NCBI GenBank assembly: GCA_021768485.1
Contig: JAIZVZ010000028.1
Coordinates: 1-47,960, forward strand
Source: Oxalobacteraceae bacterium
GTDB taxonomy: Bacteria > Pseudomonadota > Gammaproteobacteria > Burkholderiales > Burkholderiaceae_D
DNA length: 47,960 nt
Direction of reading: 5' to 3'
Shown here: one piece after another, positions 7,806 to 16,456 of the stretch
Layout: each line of letters opens with the position of its first letter
How positions within the stretch are numbered: the stretch's first letter is position 1
Program-made: the position numbers and the translations under genes
The notes under the pieces: generated by a model
Seen by the model: the letters and a program-made list of their open reading frames with translations, nothing else
The model's database searches: none
What the model was told of the DNA's origin: nothing

Positions 7806-8483
7806 TTATCTCGGATTTTGCTTGAATTCGACCTTTCCATTGCGGATGGCGTCGATGAGTTTGACGACGTTGGTATCGCCAGGTCTGCGGCGCTGGTAGT
7901 CTTCCAGATTTTTCAGGGCCTGTATTTTATCGCCCAGAAACATATACGTCATTCCTATGGTGTAGGCGGCATCGGTGACGCCTGCGGCCAGTGCCTGTTT
8001 CAGATAGGGAAGCGCCAGTGCCGGCTTGCCAGTTCCGGCCAAAAAGGTGCCGTACATATAATTGCCGCGCGGATCGGAAGGTTTAATTGCAAGTAATTTC
8101 TGGAAGCGTGCATTGGCTTTTTCGGCAGACCCCGCGATGCCGAGATTGTGGCCTATGCCATGGAGTTCGCCAGCCCGGACCAGAAGTTCGGGCTGGGGCG
8201 AGGGCACGTTGATGAGAAGGTCGAGCATGCCCGAAAATGCCGTGACGTCGCCGATTGCGCGCTGTCGATCTTGCGGCGTGTCGAATTGAACCGGGTAATT
8301 TTTCGCATGAGCCGACAGATCGCTCAACATGCGGTCGAGGTAGGCGATATCGAAGCCGTATTTTTTTCCCGAAGGCGTCTCCGAAACCGTCAGCAATCGT
8401 TTCGCATCGTAATTCCCATACCCGCTGGCACTGGCGGTGGCAGTAATGAAGACAATGAAAAGGGCAAGAAAGCATTTGCGCAT
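7806..8483 (-). CDS. exported TPR-repeat protein
   Basis: 225 residues with a signal peptide at 1-19 (MRKC, a hydrophobic core, then ASA) suggesting export to the periplasm. The body has tetratricopeptide-like helices, clearest at about 130-205 (ANARFQKLLAIKPSDPRGNYMYGTFL, ALPYLKQALAAGV, DKIQALKNLEDYQRRRPGD). No enzymatic motif. The ribosome site is weak. It has no visible link to nif and is not part of the operon upstream of it. Confidence 0.8.
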   Translation of the reverse strand: MRKCFLALFIVFITATASASGYGNYDAKRLLTVSETPSGKKYGFDIAYLDRMLSDLSAHAKNYPVQFDTPQDRQRAIGDVTAFSGMLDLLINVPSPQPELLVRAGELHGIGHNLGIAGSAEKANARFQKLLAIKPSDPRGNYMYGTFLAGTGKPALALPYLKQALAAGVTDAAYTIGMTYMFLGDKIQALKNLEDYQRRRPGDTNVVKLIDAIRNGKVEFKQNPR

Positions 8484-8819
8484 GATGAATAGCCGGCCGA
8501 TGTCGAAGGTGAAGACGCAGTCGCGTTGCCAGGCATGGCGTCTTTCCTGAAACGGCGCCTGTCAAGGTTCCGCGCGCACGCCAAAACGTCGCCATGGCAT
8601 AAAAACCTGTCGGAAGCGACTGTCAAATCCATCAATTAAAATATTGCATTCAGGATCGTCAGTGCAGTCTAGCCCCTTGCGCCTGTTAATGCCCGATTAT
8701 CAACATCATCCATGTGCGCATGGCTGGCACAGTCAGCAGAAAACAACGTTTGTCTCGGATATAGAAGCGCCCGTGTCGGCTGCCTTGCTTGATATGTCCG
8801 CTGGCGGCGAATCTGCACT
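8484..8819. other. intergenic region between two minus-strand genes
   Basis: 336 bases. It separates the end of the seven-gene operon (stop at 8820) from the start of the exported TPR gene. There is a perfect TTGACA on the minus strand at 8621-8626 with a poor -10 (TTTATG at 8598-8603, 17-base spacer), a possible sigma-70 promoter for the TPR gene. No convincing terminator for the upstream operon and no small gene were seen. Confidence 0.45.
8598..8626 (-). promoter_or_regulatory. possible sigma-70 promoter of the exported TPR gene
   Basis: Minus strand: TTGACA at 8626-8621, 17 bases, then TTTATG at 8603-8598. The -35 is perfect, the -10 poor. About 115 bases before the ATG at 8483. Confidence 0.3.
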
Positions 8820-9134
8820 TTATTCAATTCCTTCCATGCGAGCCTTTTCGATCACGGCCAGCCGCAAGCGCTCCATGATGGCCTTGGGATTCGGATCGAA
8901 GACATTTTTTGCGCGAAAGATCGCCGATTGCACGGTCCCGGCTTCCTGCAGGGTCAAGGGCAGGCGGCCGGCCATATGGGTCGCGTTCGGCACGGCTTTC
9001 AAAATGGCCGCGCGGTTCGGGTGTTCGATCAGTTCGATCAGTGTCTGTGCCTCGAGCTTGCCGTCGAGGTAGACGGCGCTGCCGATGACTTCGACCTTCA
9101 GACCGCCTTCGGTCGTCTTGATATAGGTATTCAT
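8820..9134 (-). CDS. unknown protein, last gene of the operon divergent from nifH
   Basis: 104 residues, not recognised. I start it at 9134 (MNTYIKTTEGGLKVEVIG) because AGAAAGGA lies eight bases upstream; a second ATG at 9143 has no properly spaced ribosome site. The first 35 residues look like beta-strands; the rest is mostly helical (LEAQTLIELIEHPNRAAILKAV, FDPNPKAIMERLRLAVIEKARMEGIE). No cysteine and no membrane segment, so a soluble cytoplasmic protein. It is the seventh gene counted from the divergent promoter. Confidence 0.75.
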   Translation of the reverse strand: MNTYIKTTEGGLKVEVIGSAVYLDGKLEAQTLIELIEHPNRAAILKAVPNATHMAGRLPLTLQEAGTVQSAIFRAKNVFDPNPKAIMERLRLAVIEKARMEGIE

Positions 9135-9160
9135 TGATGCCATCCTTTCTTGCGCATTTT

Positions 9161-9526
9161 TCAAACGGAAAACGCAAACAGCTGCGGATTGGCTTGGCGA
9201 TGCACTTGCAGCCACATCAGCGTGGCCGGCGTCAGCGAGCGCAGGGCAAACCACAGCGCTTCGTCGGTATCGGTATCGCTGGCTGCGCTGGCGAGCCGCA
9301 GCGCCTTGCCGATTTTTTGCCAGCCGTCCCATTCCAGTTCGGGCAGCTGATCGCGGATGGCTGCCGGTATGCTGTCGGCGGCGTTCGCCAGGATGAGCAG
9401 CTGGCGCTGCATTTCGCGCCGCGTCAGCTTCGATCCCATCAATTCGGCGCGTTCGACATCTTCGCCGAGTATCATGACCTTGGTGCCGGCTTCCTGCATG
9501 ATCGACAGCAGCGCATGGTTCAACAT
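9161..9526 (-). CDS. unknown helical protein, sixth gene of the divergent operon
   Basis: 121 residues, not recognised. GGAG lies eight bases before the ATG. It appears all-helical: LNHALLSIMQEAGTKVMILGEDVERAELMGSKLTRREMQRQLLILANAADSIPAAIRDQLPELEWDGW in pieces, and a second half with WFALRSLTPATLMWLQVH. No cysteine, no signal peptide. It is preceded by a run of 12-bp repeats in the operon leader. Role unknown; association with nitrogen fixation rests on operon position only. Confidence 0.75.
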   Translation of the reverse strand: MLNHALLSIMQEAGTKVMILGEDVERAELMGSKLTRREMQRQLLILANAADSIPAAIRDQLPELEWDGWQKIGKALRLASAASDTDTDEALWFALRSLTPATLMWLQVHRQANPQLFAFSV

Positions 9527-9575
9527 CGATTTCTCTCCATTAAATGTGGGGCGGCGGGCCGCCGCCGAATGTGTG

Positions 9576-9643
9576 ACGGTCTTTGCAACGGTCTTTGCAA
9601 CGGTCTTTGTAACGGTCTTTGTAACGGTCTTTGTAACGGTCTT
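9576..9643. repeat. 12-bp tandem repeat, five copies and a partial
   Basis: Unit ACGGTCTTTGYA. Copies at 9576, 9588, 9600, 9612 and 9624, and a partial one at 9636. The first two copies end in GCA and the last three in GTA. It lies between two genes of the minus-strand operon, about 50 bases before the start at 9526, so it would be transcribed in the polycistronic RNA. Confidence 0.9.
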
Positions 9644-9664
9644 GAATTTGTCCGCCCGGCGTTA

Positions 9665-9898
9665 TCAGATCAGGCTAGGCGTCTTGCGCGGTGCGCGGTC
9701 GGTCTTGAGGTCGCTTAGCGCCTCTCTTTGCGCCACGGCGCCGCATTGCGCACAGCGCTGCAGCACCGAAAATGCCTGCTTCGAGCAGCCGTCGGCTTTC
9801 GTCTGCTGGCAGCCGGTATTGCCGCACTGGCTACATTTGTAGAGTGTGCCGTTGCATGCGGCGCGGCTGGTCTTGCGTTCGCCATCACATAAAGCCAT
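9665..9898 (-). CDS. small cysteine-rich protein, probable zinc ribbon
   Basis: 77 residues with seven cysteines in the first 57: a single one near residue 15, then CSQCGNTGC, DGC and RCAQCG. The pairs CxxC at about 22-25 and 49-52 with about 24 residues between look like a zinc-ribbon site; an Fe-S site is an alternative. The C-terminal 20 residues are basic and polar. GGAGG is five bases before the ATG, so the gene is probably real in spite of its size. It is the fifth gene of the operon divergent from nifH. I do not recognise the family. Confidence 0.7.
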   Translation of the reverse strand: MALCDGERKTSRAACNGTLYKCSQCGNTGCQQTKADGCSKQAFSVLQRCAQCGAVAQREALSDLKTDRAPRKTPSLI

Positions 9899-9928
9899 GC
9901 TGTCCTCCAGAATATCGTTAAAAATTGT

Positions 9929-10408
9929 CTACAAGCCTTCCAGCACTTCCAGTGCGATCAGTTGCGCGCGCAGCGCTTCGCGTCCGCGATAGCCGTCGCC
10001 GCTGTTGAGCAAGGCATCGCGCTCGAGGCCGTCGCCGGCTTCGCCATCGGTCCAGTAAATGCGGCATAGCGGCGTGCGGTGGCGCAGCGCGGCGGCGCAG
10101 GCCTCGGCTTCGCTGATCGCCTGCGGCTGCAAGGTCGCGCGGCCCAGCAGATAGTCGGCGCGATACAGGGGCGTCTCCCAGCCGTGCTTCTCGGCCAGCG
10201 CCAAAATGGCCGGCGCCCGCGCGGCGACCTCGGGCGAATCGGGCGCCAGCTCCATCATCGCCAGCAGCTCGCCGGGGCTCAGCACATCAAAAATCTGCCA
10301 ATCCGGCAAGGCATCGCCGGCATATACCTTGCGCGCAAAGTCGCAGTAATCGAAGGCAAACCAGGCATGCGGTTTGCCGTCTGGCGGAAATTCGACGATG
10401 TGAATCAT
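9929..10408 (-). CDS. unknown protein, fourth gene of the divergent operon
   Basis: 159 residues, not recognised. AGGAG lies six bases before ATG. The start MIHIVEFPPDGKPHAWFAFDYCDFARKV is followed by a helical middle (SPGELLAMMELAPDSPEVAARAPAILALAEKHGWETPLYRADYLL in part), then RIYWTDGEAGDGLERDALLNSGDGYRGREALRAQLIALEVLEGL in part. Many acidic and aromatic residues, no signal, no membrane segment. Soluble protein of unknown role, tied to nif by operon position only. Confidence 0.75.
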   Translation of the reverse strand: MIHIVEFPPDGKPHAWFAFDYCDFARKVYAGDALPDWQIFDVLSPGELLAMMELAPDSPEVAARAPAILALAEKHGWETPLYRADYLLGRATLQPQAISEAEACAAALRHRTPLCRIYWTDGEAGDGLERDALLNSGDGYRGREALRAQLIALEVLEGL

Positions 10409-10458
10409 GGACGACTCCTGTTTGAGCGTGGCTGCCGCTCCGAGCGCCGAACGGCGGC

Positions 10459-11046
10459 TCAGACCGGACGGTTTTCCTTGATCTTGATCGGCCCCATCAC
10501 CTTCAGGCCCTGTTCGAAACTGATTTCATCGAAGTTGCGGCTGAAACCCTTGGCGGCGTCGGCCATTGCCTGCAGCTTGCCGGCGGTGTCGAGCTTTTTC
10601 AAATCGACGCGCTCGATGCGGAACAGGTCCAGCAATTCGTTATAGACCGTCGATTCGTCGAGCGGCATCACATAAAAGGTGGCGCCGCCGTAGGGGATGC
10701 GATAGCTCTTGGTGATGTCGAGATTGCTGGCGAAGAAAAAATATTTGCCGTCGGCCGTCAGCTTGTCGCCCAATATTTCGCATAGCAGTTTCAGATGCTC
10801 GAGCGAGACCGCCATGCCGGCCAGGAAGGCAATGGTCGGGCTGCCTTCTGTCACTACCGTCATGACCTGGTCGAGCTTGACTTCGGGCGGGCGCTTTTCG
10901 TCGGCCATCAAGACCGGAAACTTCAAGGCGATCTCGCCGCGAAAGCCGAACTGCCCGGCTTTGGCGGTCGGCCCCTTGAATACGGGACTGAGCAGGCGGC
11001 CTTCGGCATCGATCTCGGCCAGGGCGGTAGCGGTGATATTGGTCAT
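10459..11046 (-). CDS. unknown protein, third gene of the divergent operon
   Basis: 195 residues, not recognised. AAGGAG five bases before ATG. Residues 1-50 look beta-rich (ATALAEIDAEGRLLSPVFKG, GEIALKFPVLMADEK), the middle has TEGSPTIAFLAGMAVSLEHLKLLCEILGDKL, then YFFFASNLDITKSYRIPYGG and ATFYVMPLDESTVYNELLDLFRIE. No metal motif; one cysteine only. Nine bases separate it from the haemoglobin gene stop, so the two are tightly linked. Function unknown. Confidence 0.75.
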   Translation of the reverse strand: MTNITATALAEIDAEGRLLSPVFKGPTAKAGQFGFRGEIALKFPVLMADEKRPPEVKLDQVMTVVTEGSPTIAFLAGMAVSLEHLKLLCEILGDKLTADGKYFFFASNLDITKSYRIPYGGATFYVMPLDESTVYNELLDLFRIERVDLKKLDTAGKLQAMADAAKGFSRNFDEISFEQGLKVMGPIKIKENRPV

Positions 11047-11055
11047 ACGGACTCC

Positions 11056-11466
11056 TTATTGATTGCACAAAAAATCGGCAGTTTTAAAAAATGCGGCGCG
11101 GATCTGGGCGCGAAGTTCGGCATCTTCGACCTGTTCCTCGAGCGCTTGCGTCATGCATGCCATCCAGGCATCGCGTGCCGCGCCATCGATGGCAAATTTC
11201 ATATGCGACTGGCGCAGCCGCGGCGAACCGAAGCGCGCCTGGTACAGCGCCGGGCCACCGAGCCAGCCGGACAAAAACATGAACAGATGCTGGCGAGCCT
11301 GCGACAGGTCGGCCGCATGCATGGCGCGAATCGTGCGCGCCTGCGGCAATTGCTCCATCAACGCATAAAAGCGCTCGACCAGGCGCAGCAGGGCCGCCTC
11401 GCCGCCGAGCCTGGCGTAATGCGGATTGGCCGGCAGGGCGGCGACGGCGGGCAGGATGACTGCCAT
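11056..11466 (-). CDS. truncated haemoglobin, group II
   Basis: 136 residues, 2-on-2 globin. Features of group II (TrHbO): YxxxGG-like start (HYARLGGEAALLRLV), RFYALM with Tyr B10 at about Y34, the GWLGGP turn at 67-72, proximal His in RLRQSHMKF (H88) and Trp G8 in DAWMACM (W101). It would bind O2 or NO in the cytoplasm. The start at 11466 lies two bases after the stop of the gene before, so translation is probably coupled; its own ribosome site is weak. A haemoglobin beside nifH recalls the Nostoc glbN gene, which also lies near nifH. O2 or NO handling for nitrogenase is inferred. Confidence 0.9.
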   Translation of the reverse strand: MAVILPAVAALPANPHYARLGGEAALLRLVERFYALMEQLPQARTIRAMHAADLSQARQHLFMFLSGWLGGPALYQARFGSPRLRQSHMKFAIDGAARDAWMACMTQALEEQVEDAELRAQIRAAFFKTADFLCNQ

Positions 11467-11468
11467 GC

Positions 11469-11891
11469 TCAGGCCACCACGACCGGGATCGCCAGCGCGG
11501 CGCGGCGCCCGAGCTGGGCGTCGACCCGGCGCCGTACCGTCTCCAATTTCAACGGCCGCAGCAGCGTGGCATGCGCGCCCTGCTGCAGCGCCAGCCTGGC
11601 TGCGCTGTCGTCGATGGCATCGCAGACGACCATGATCTTGACGCCGGCCAGCGCATTTGTAAGGCGCGCGACGGCGTCGGCTTCGACGGCGAGGTTGCCG
11701 GCGCCGAGCAGGACCAGCTGCGGCGGCCAGTCCCGGGCTTTTTCGAGCGCGCCGGCGACGTCGCGCAGCACGTGGGTTTCGCACTCGTCGGCCAGCATGA
11801 ATTGCAGCGCCATGCTGCTGACCTCGTCGCTGTCGATGACGAAGACACGCTTGTTTTCGACTGCGCGTGCACTGTCTACTCCTATTTGCAT
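11469..11891 (-). CDS. degenerate receiver-domain protein (pseudo-receiver)
   Basis: 140 residues, all one CheY-like domain. RVFVIDSDEVSSMALQFML gives the acidic pocket (D20, D22). At the phosphorylation position the protein reads QLVLLGAGN, with Gly at 63, not Asp. The switch Thr/Ser region reads VVCDA (C90, D91), and the conserved lysine of the KP motif is Arg (R112 in LLRPL). It probably is not phosphorylated and acts by binding. No output domain. I chose ATG 11891 (AAGGGAG seven bases upstream) over 11942. It is the first gene of the operon divergent from nifH. Confidence 0.82.
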   Translation of the reverse strand: MQIGVDSARAVENKRVFVIDSDEVSSMALQFMLADECETHVLRDVAGALEKARDWPPQLVLLGAGNLAVEADAVARLTNALAGVKIMVVCDAIDDSAARLALQQGAHATLLRPLKLETVRRRVDAQLGRRAALAIPVVVA

Positions 11892-11942
11892 GATCGGCTC
11901 CCTTGGCGAGGCGGCCTTTGCGCAGGCCTTGCTCCCCTCCAT

Positions 11943-11958
11943 AGCAAACTCCGTTCCT
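11943..11958 (-). promoter_or_regulatory. candidate sigma-54 promoter of the divergent operon
   Basis: On the minus strand AGGAAC-N5-TTGCT, against the consensus TGGCAC-N5-TTGCW. The -12 part is perfect, GG at -24 is kept, with two mismatches. A start at about 11932 would leave a 40-base leader before ATG 11891. The two NifA-type sites lie 115-160 bases upstream of it. Confidence 0.5.
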
Positions 11959-12072
11959 GCTCATGACGGCCATGGCGCATGTCAGCGCCGATGCCGCGCC
12001 GGCGTGCGCGGCAAGAGGCTGCGACGCATTTTTTCGCGGCAGTTTTCGGGCCGCGCGCGCCGTTTGTCCGCT

Positions 12073-12088
12073 TGTCTTCTTTGCGACA
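12073..12088 (+). promoter_or_regulatory. NifA upstream activator site 1 (TGT-N10-ACA)
   Basis: TGTCTTCTTTGCGACA, exact match to TGT-N10-ACA. About 100 bases upstream of the nifH -24 element and about 115 from the divergent one. The motif is palindromic and can serve both directions. Confidence 0.85.
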
Positions 12089-12102
12089 GTGTCGGCTTCG
12101 TT

Positions 12103-12118
12103 TGTGGGGTTTGCCACA
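12103..12118 (+). promoter_or_regulatory. NifA upstream activator site 2 (TGT-N10-ACA)
   Basis: TGTGGGGTTTGCCACA, exact match. Its start is 30 bases after that of site 1, about three helical turns, so both sites face the same side of the DNA. It ends 70 bases before the nifH -24 element. Confidence 0.85.
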
Positions 12119-12158
12119 GCCTGTTCCTGCTCCACTGATAGCTTGATTTATTCAATTA

Positions 12159-12171
12159 AATCAATGACTTG
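12159..12171 (+). promoter_or_regulatory. IHF binding site between NifA sites and nifH promoter
   Basis: AATCAATGACTTG fits the IHF consensus WATCAANNNNTTR at every fixed position, within an A+T-rich stretch (12136-12165). The place between activator sites and sigma-54 promoter is where IHF bends DNA in other nifH promoters. Confidence 0.7.
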
Positions 12172-12188
12172 CGATTTCATGTCGGCGG

Positions 12189-12204
12189 TGGCACGGCATT
12201 TGCA
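12189..12204 (+). promoter_or_regulatory. sigma-54 promoter of nifH
   Basis: TGGCACGGCATTTGCA, perfect -24/-12 element (TGGCAC-N5-TTGCA). Predicted start near 12215, leader of about 135 bases before nifH. Confidence 0.95.
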
Positions 12205-12306
12205 ATGAGCAGGTTGCAGCAACGATGTCTTGCCGAACACGTGACTTGAGACGAAGACCTATAAAAGTTCCGAAGCGGCGTCCAACCGGCTGCTGGTTTC
12301 ACCTGA

Positions 12307-13230
<924 letters not shown>

Positions 13231-13259
13231 GCCCGGCTTGCGCGTGGTATGACAATCAC

Positions 13260-13307
13260 GGATTGCCGCAGCTCGCCGGTATGCAGCCGGCCCGCATGCG
13301 GCAATCC
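13260..13307 (+). other. stem-loop between nifH and nifD
   Basis: An 11-bp perfect stem (13260-13270 with 13297-13307) encloses an inner 5-bp hairpin (13275-13279 with 13287-13291). A run of seven Ts comes only at 13318-13324, ten bases beyond, so it is not a standard terminator. Similar nifH-nifD stem-loops are thought to stabilise or shorten nifH transcripts so that Fe protein is made in excess. Confidence 0.75.
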
Positions 13308-13333
13308 GACCCTGACGTTTTTTTGGAGGGCAT

Positions 13334-14788
13334 ATGAGCCTCACAGTTGAAGAAACCAATGTACGCAACAAGGAACTGATCGACGAGGTCCTCAAGGCCT
13401 ATCCGGAGAAAACCGCCAAGCGCCGCGCCAAGCATCTGAGCACGCAGGAAGAGGGCAAATCCGATTGCAACGTCAAATCGAACATCAAGTCGATCCCCGG
13501 CGTGATGACCATCCGCGGCTGCGCCTACGCCGGCTCGAAAGGCGTGGTCTGGGGACCGATCAAGGACATGATTCACATCAGCCATGGCCCGGTCGGCTGC
13601 GGCCAGTACTCCTGGGGCGCACGGCGCAACTACTATATCGGCACCACCGGCATCGATTCCTTCGTGACGATGCAATTTACTTCCGATTTCCAGGAAAAAG
13701 ACATCGTTTTCGGCGGCGACAAGAAACTCGAAAAAATCATGGACGAGATCCAGGTCCTGTTTCCGCTCAATAAAGGCATCAGCGTGCAGTCGGAATGTCC
13801 GATCGGCCTGATCGGCGACGACATCGAAGCGGTCTCGAAAAAGAAATCGCGCGAATACAATAACCACACCATCGTGCCGGTGCGCTGCGAGGGCTTTCGC
13901 GGCGTCTCGCAATCGCTCGGCCACCATATCGCCAACGATGCGATCAAGGAATGGGTATTCGACAAGATGGAGGCCGACAAGAACCAGTTTGTCGCCACGC
14001 CCTACGACATCGCCATCATCGGCGACTACAACATCGGCGGCGATGCCTGGTCCTCGCGCATCCTGCTCGAGGAGATGGGCTTGCGCGTGATTGCCCAGTG
14101 GTCGGGCGACGGCTCGATCGCCGAAATGGAAAATACGCCGAAAGCTAAGCTCAACGTCCTGCACTGCTACCGCTCGATGAATTACATCTCGCGCCATATG
14201 GAAGAGAAATTCGGCATTCCATGGGTCGAATACAATTTCTTCGGTCCATCCAAGATCGAAGCCTCGCTGCGCGAGATCGCAGGCTTCTTCGATGACACCA
14301 TCAAGGAGGGCGCCGAGCGCGTGATCGCCAAATACCGCGCGCTGACCGAGGCGGTGATCGCCAAATACCGTCCGCGGCTCGAAGGCAAGACCGTGATGCT
14401 GTTCGTCGGCGGCCTGCGTCCGCGCCATGTGATCGGCGCCTATGAAGACCTGGGCATGAATGTGGTCGGCACCGGCTACGAATTCGGCCATAACGACGAC
14501 TATCAGCGCACCACGCATTACGTCAAGGACGGCACCCTGATCTACGACGACGTGACCGGTTACGAGTTCGAGAAATTCGTCGAAAAGATCCAGCCCGACC
14601 TGGTCGGTTCCGGCATCAAGGAAAAATACGTATTCCAGAAGATGGGCGTGCCGTTCCGCCAGATGCACTCATGGGATTACTCTGGTCCCTACCATGGCTA
14701 TGACGGCTTCGGCATCTTCGCGCGCGACATGGACATGGCGATCAACAGCCCGGTCTGGGGCATGACCAAGGCGCCCTGGAAAGAGTAA
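13334..14788 (+). CDS. nifD: NifD, nitrogenase MoFe protein alpha subunit
   Basis: 484 residues. P-cluster ligands C63 ([10 protein letters not shown]), C89 ([12 protein letters not shown]) and C155 ([11 protein letters not shown]). FeMo-cofactor ligands C278 (LHCYRSMNY) and H445 ([19 protein letters not shown]). The substrate-channel residues in [15 protein letters not shown] are kept. TTTGGAGGG is seven bases before ATG. All features of a functional Mo nitrogenase; the alternative V or Fe-only enzymes would be accompanied by a G subunit, absent here. Confidence 0.98.
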   Translation: MSLTVEETNVRNKELIDEVLKAYPEKTAKRRAKHLSTQEEGKSDCNVKSNIKSIPGVMTIRGCAYAGSKGVVWGPIKDMIHISHGPVGCGQYSWGARRNYYIGTTGIDSFVTMQFTSDFQEKDIVFGGDKKLEKIMDEIQVLFPLNKGISVQSECPIGLIGDDIEAVSKKKSREYNNHTIVPVRCEGFRGVSQSLGHHIANDAIKEWVFDKMEADKNQFVATPYDIAIIGDYNIGGDAWSSRILLEEMGLRVIAQWSGDGSIAEMENTPKAKLNVLHCYRSMNYISRHMEEKFGIPWVEYNFFGPSKIEASLREIAGFFDDTIKEGAERVIAKYRALTEAVIAKYRPRLEGKTVMLFVGGLRPRHVIGAYEDLGMNVVGTGYEFGHNDDYQRTTHYVKDGTLIYDDVTGYEFEKFVEKIQPDLVGSGIKEKYVFQKMGVPFRQMHSWDYSGPYHGYDGFGIFARDMDMAINSPVWGMTKAPWKE

Positions 14789-14887
14789 TGCGGTCCTGCG
14801 CGCCCGCCGCTGCTCTTCATGGACGGCAGGCGGGCGCCGGACGGCAATATCGCATTTGAAAAATCAAACACTGATTGGAGAAACATC

Positions 14888-16447
14888 ATGCCCCAGAACG
14901 CCGACCACATCCTGGACCACGAAACGCTGTTTCGGGAACCCGAATATCAGGAAATGTTCGAAAAGAAGAAGAGCAATTTTGAATTTTCGGTTCCGCTGGA
15001 AAAGGTGCAGGACGTTCGCGCATGGACCAAGACCCGCGAATACCAGGAAAAGAATTTTGCCCGCGAAGCGCTGACCGTCAATCCGGCCAAGGCCTGCCAG
15101 CCGCTCGGCGCCGTGTTCGCGGCAGTCGGCTTCAAAAATACGCTGCCTTTCGTGCACGGCTCGCAAGGTTGCGTGGCCTATTACCGTTCGCATTTTTCGC
15201 GCCATTTCAAGGAGCCGACCTCGTGCGTGTCGTCCTCGATGACGGAAGACGCGGCCGTGTTCGGCGGCCTCAACAATATGGTCGACGGCCTGGCCAATGC
15301 GCTAAGCCTGTACAAGCCCGACATGATCGCGGTCTCGACCACCTGCATGGCCGAGGTGATCGGCGACGACGTCGCCTCTTACATCAAGGGCGCCAAGGAC
15401 AAGGGCAGCATCCCGGCCGAATACGACGTGCCGTTTTCGCATACGCCGGCCTTTGTCGGCAGCCATGTGACCGGTTACGACAATGCGCTCAAGGGCGTGC
15501 TGAGCCACTTCTGGGACGGCAAGGCCGGCCAGGCGCCGGTCCTCGAGCGTGTACCGAACGACAAGATCAATTTCATCGGCGGTTTCGACGGTTTCGTGGT
15601 CGGCAACATGCCTGAAATCCGCCGCATCTTCAAGGCCATGGACATCAGCTACAACATCGTCTGCGATCCGTCCGATATCTGGAATACGCCGACCGATGGC
15701 GAGTTCCGCATGTATAGCGGCGGCACCAGCAAGGAAACCGTGAGCGACGCGCTGCATGCCAAGGCGACCGTGGTATTCCAGGAATTTTCGGCCATCAAGA
15801 CCGCCAAGTACATCGCCGAAAAAGGCCAGGAAGTGGTGGCGCTCAACCATCCGATGGGCGTGGCCGGTACCGACCAGTTTTTGATGGAGCTGTCGCGCCT
15901 GAGCGGCAAGCCGATCCCGGCCGAGCTCGAACTCGAGCGCGGCCGCCTGGTCGACGCCATCGCCGATTCGCAGGCACATTTGCACGGCAAAAAATTTGCG
16001 ATGTATGGCGATCCCGACATGATGCTGGGCATGACGCAGTTCTTGCTCGAACTCGGTTGCGAGCCGACCCACGTCTTGTCGACCAATGGCGATGAAGCCT
16101 GGGCCGCCAAGGTGCAGGCCTTGTTCGACGCCTCGCCGTTCGGCAAGAACTGCAAGGTCTACCCGAAGCGCGACCTGTGGCATATGCGCTCGCTGCTGTT
16201 CACTGAACCGGTCGACTTCCTGATCGGTAACACCTACGGCAAGTATCTCGAACGCGATTGCGGCGTGCCGCTGATCCGCCTGGTGTTCCCGATTTTCGAC
16301 CGCCACCACTACCATCGCTTCCCGGTCTGGGGTTACGAGGGCGCGATGCGCGTGCTGGTGATGATTCTCGACGAGTTTTTCGAAACGCTCGACGCCAATA
16401 CCATTGAGCCGGGCAAGACAGATTATTCGTACGACATCATTCGCTGA
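14888..16447 (+). CDS. nifK: NifK, nitrogenase MoFe protein beta subunit
   Basis: 519 residues. P-cluster ligands C70 ([11 protein letters not shown]), C95 ([14 protein letters not shown]) and C153 ([12 protein letters not shown]). N-terminal extension of about 50 residues before the core, as in the longer beta subunits. Start at 14888 with TTGGAG eight bases upstream. Ends with the C-terminal motif around [18 protein letters not shown] and SYDIIR. Follows nifD by 99 bases. Confidence 0.98.
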   Translation: MPQNADHILDHETLFREPEYQEMFEKKKSNFEFSVPLEKVQDVRAWTKTREYQEKNFAREALTVNPAKACQPLGAVFAAVGFKNTLPFVHGSQGCVAYYRSHFSRHFKEPTSCVSSSMTEDAAVFGGLNNMVDGLANALSLYKPDMIAVSTTCMAEVIGDDVASYIKGAKDKGSIPAEYDVPFSHTPAFVGSHVTGYDNALKGVLSHFWDGKAGQAPVLERVPNDKINFIGGFDGFVVGNMPEIRRIFKAMDISYNIVCDPSDIWNTPTDGEFRMYSGGTSKETVSDALHAKATVVFQEFSAIKTAKYIAEKGQEVVALNHPMGVAGTDQFLMELSRLSGKPIPAELELERGRLVDAIADSQAHLHGKKFAMYGDPDMMLGMTQFLLELGCEPTHVLSTNGDEAWAAKVQALFDASPFGKNCKVYPKRDLWHMRSLLFTEPVDFLIGNTYGKYLERDCGVPLIRLVFPIFDRHHYHRFPVWGYEGAMRVLVMILDEFFETLDANTIEPGKTDYSYDIIR

Positions 16448-16456
16448 TTTTCTTGA

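Noticed and set aside
8735-8755. TGGCAC at 8735 as a sigma-54 promoter
   Set aside because: No TTGC at the -12 distance; the following bases read AGTCAGCAG.
9576-9643. CRISPR array
   Set aside because: The repeats are 12 bases, directly adjacent and without spacers; no cas gene nearby.
13260-13324. Rho-independent terminator after nifH
   Set aside because: The T-run starts ten bases after the stem, and nifD and nifK must be transcribed from the same promoter; listed as a stem-loop only.
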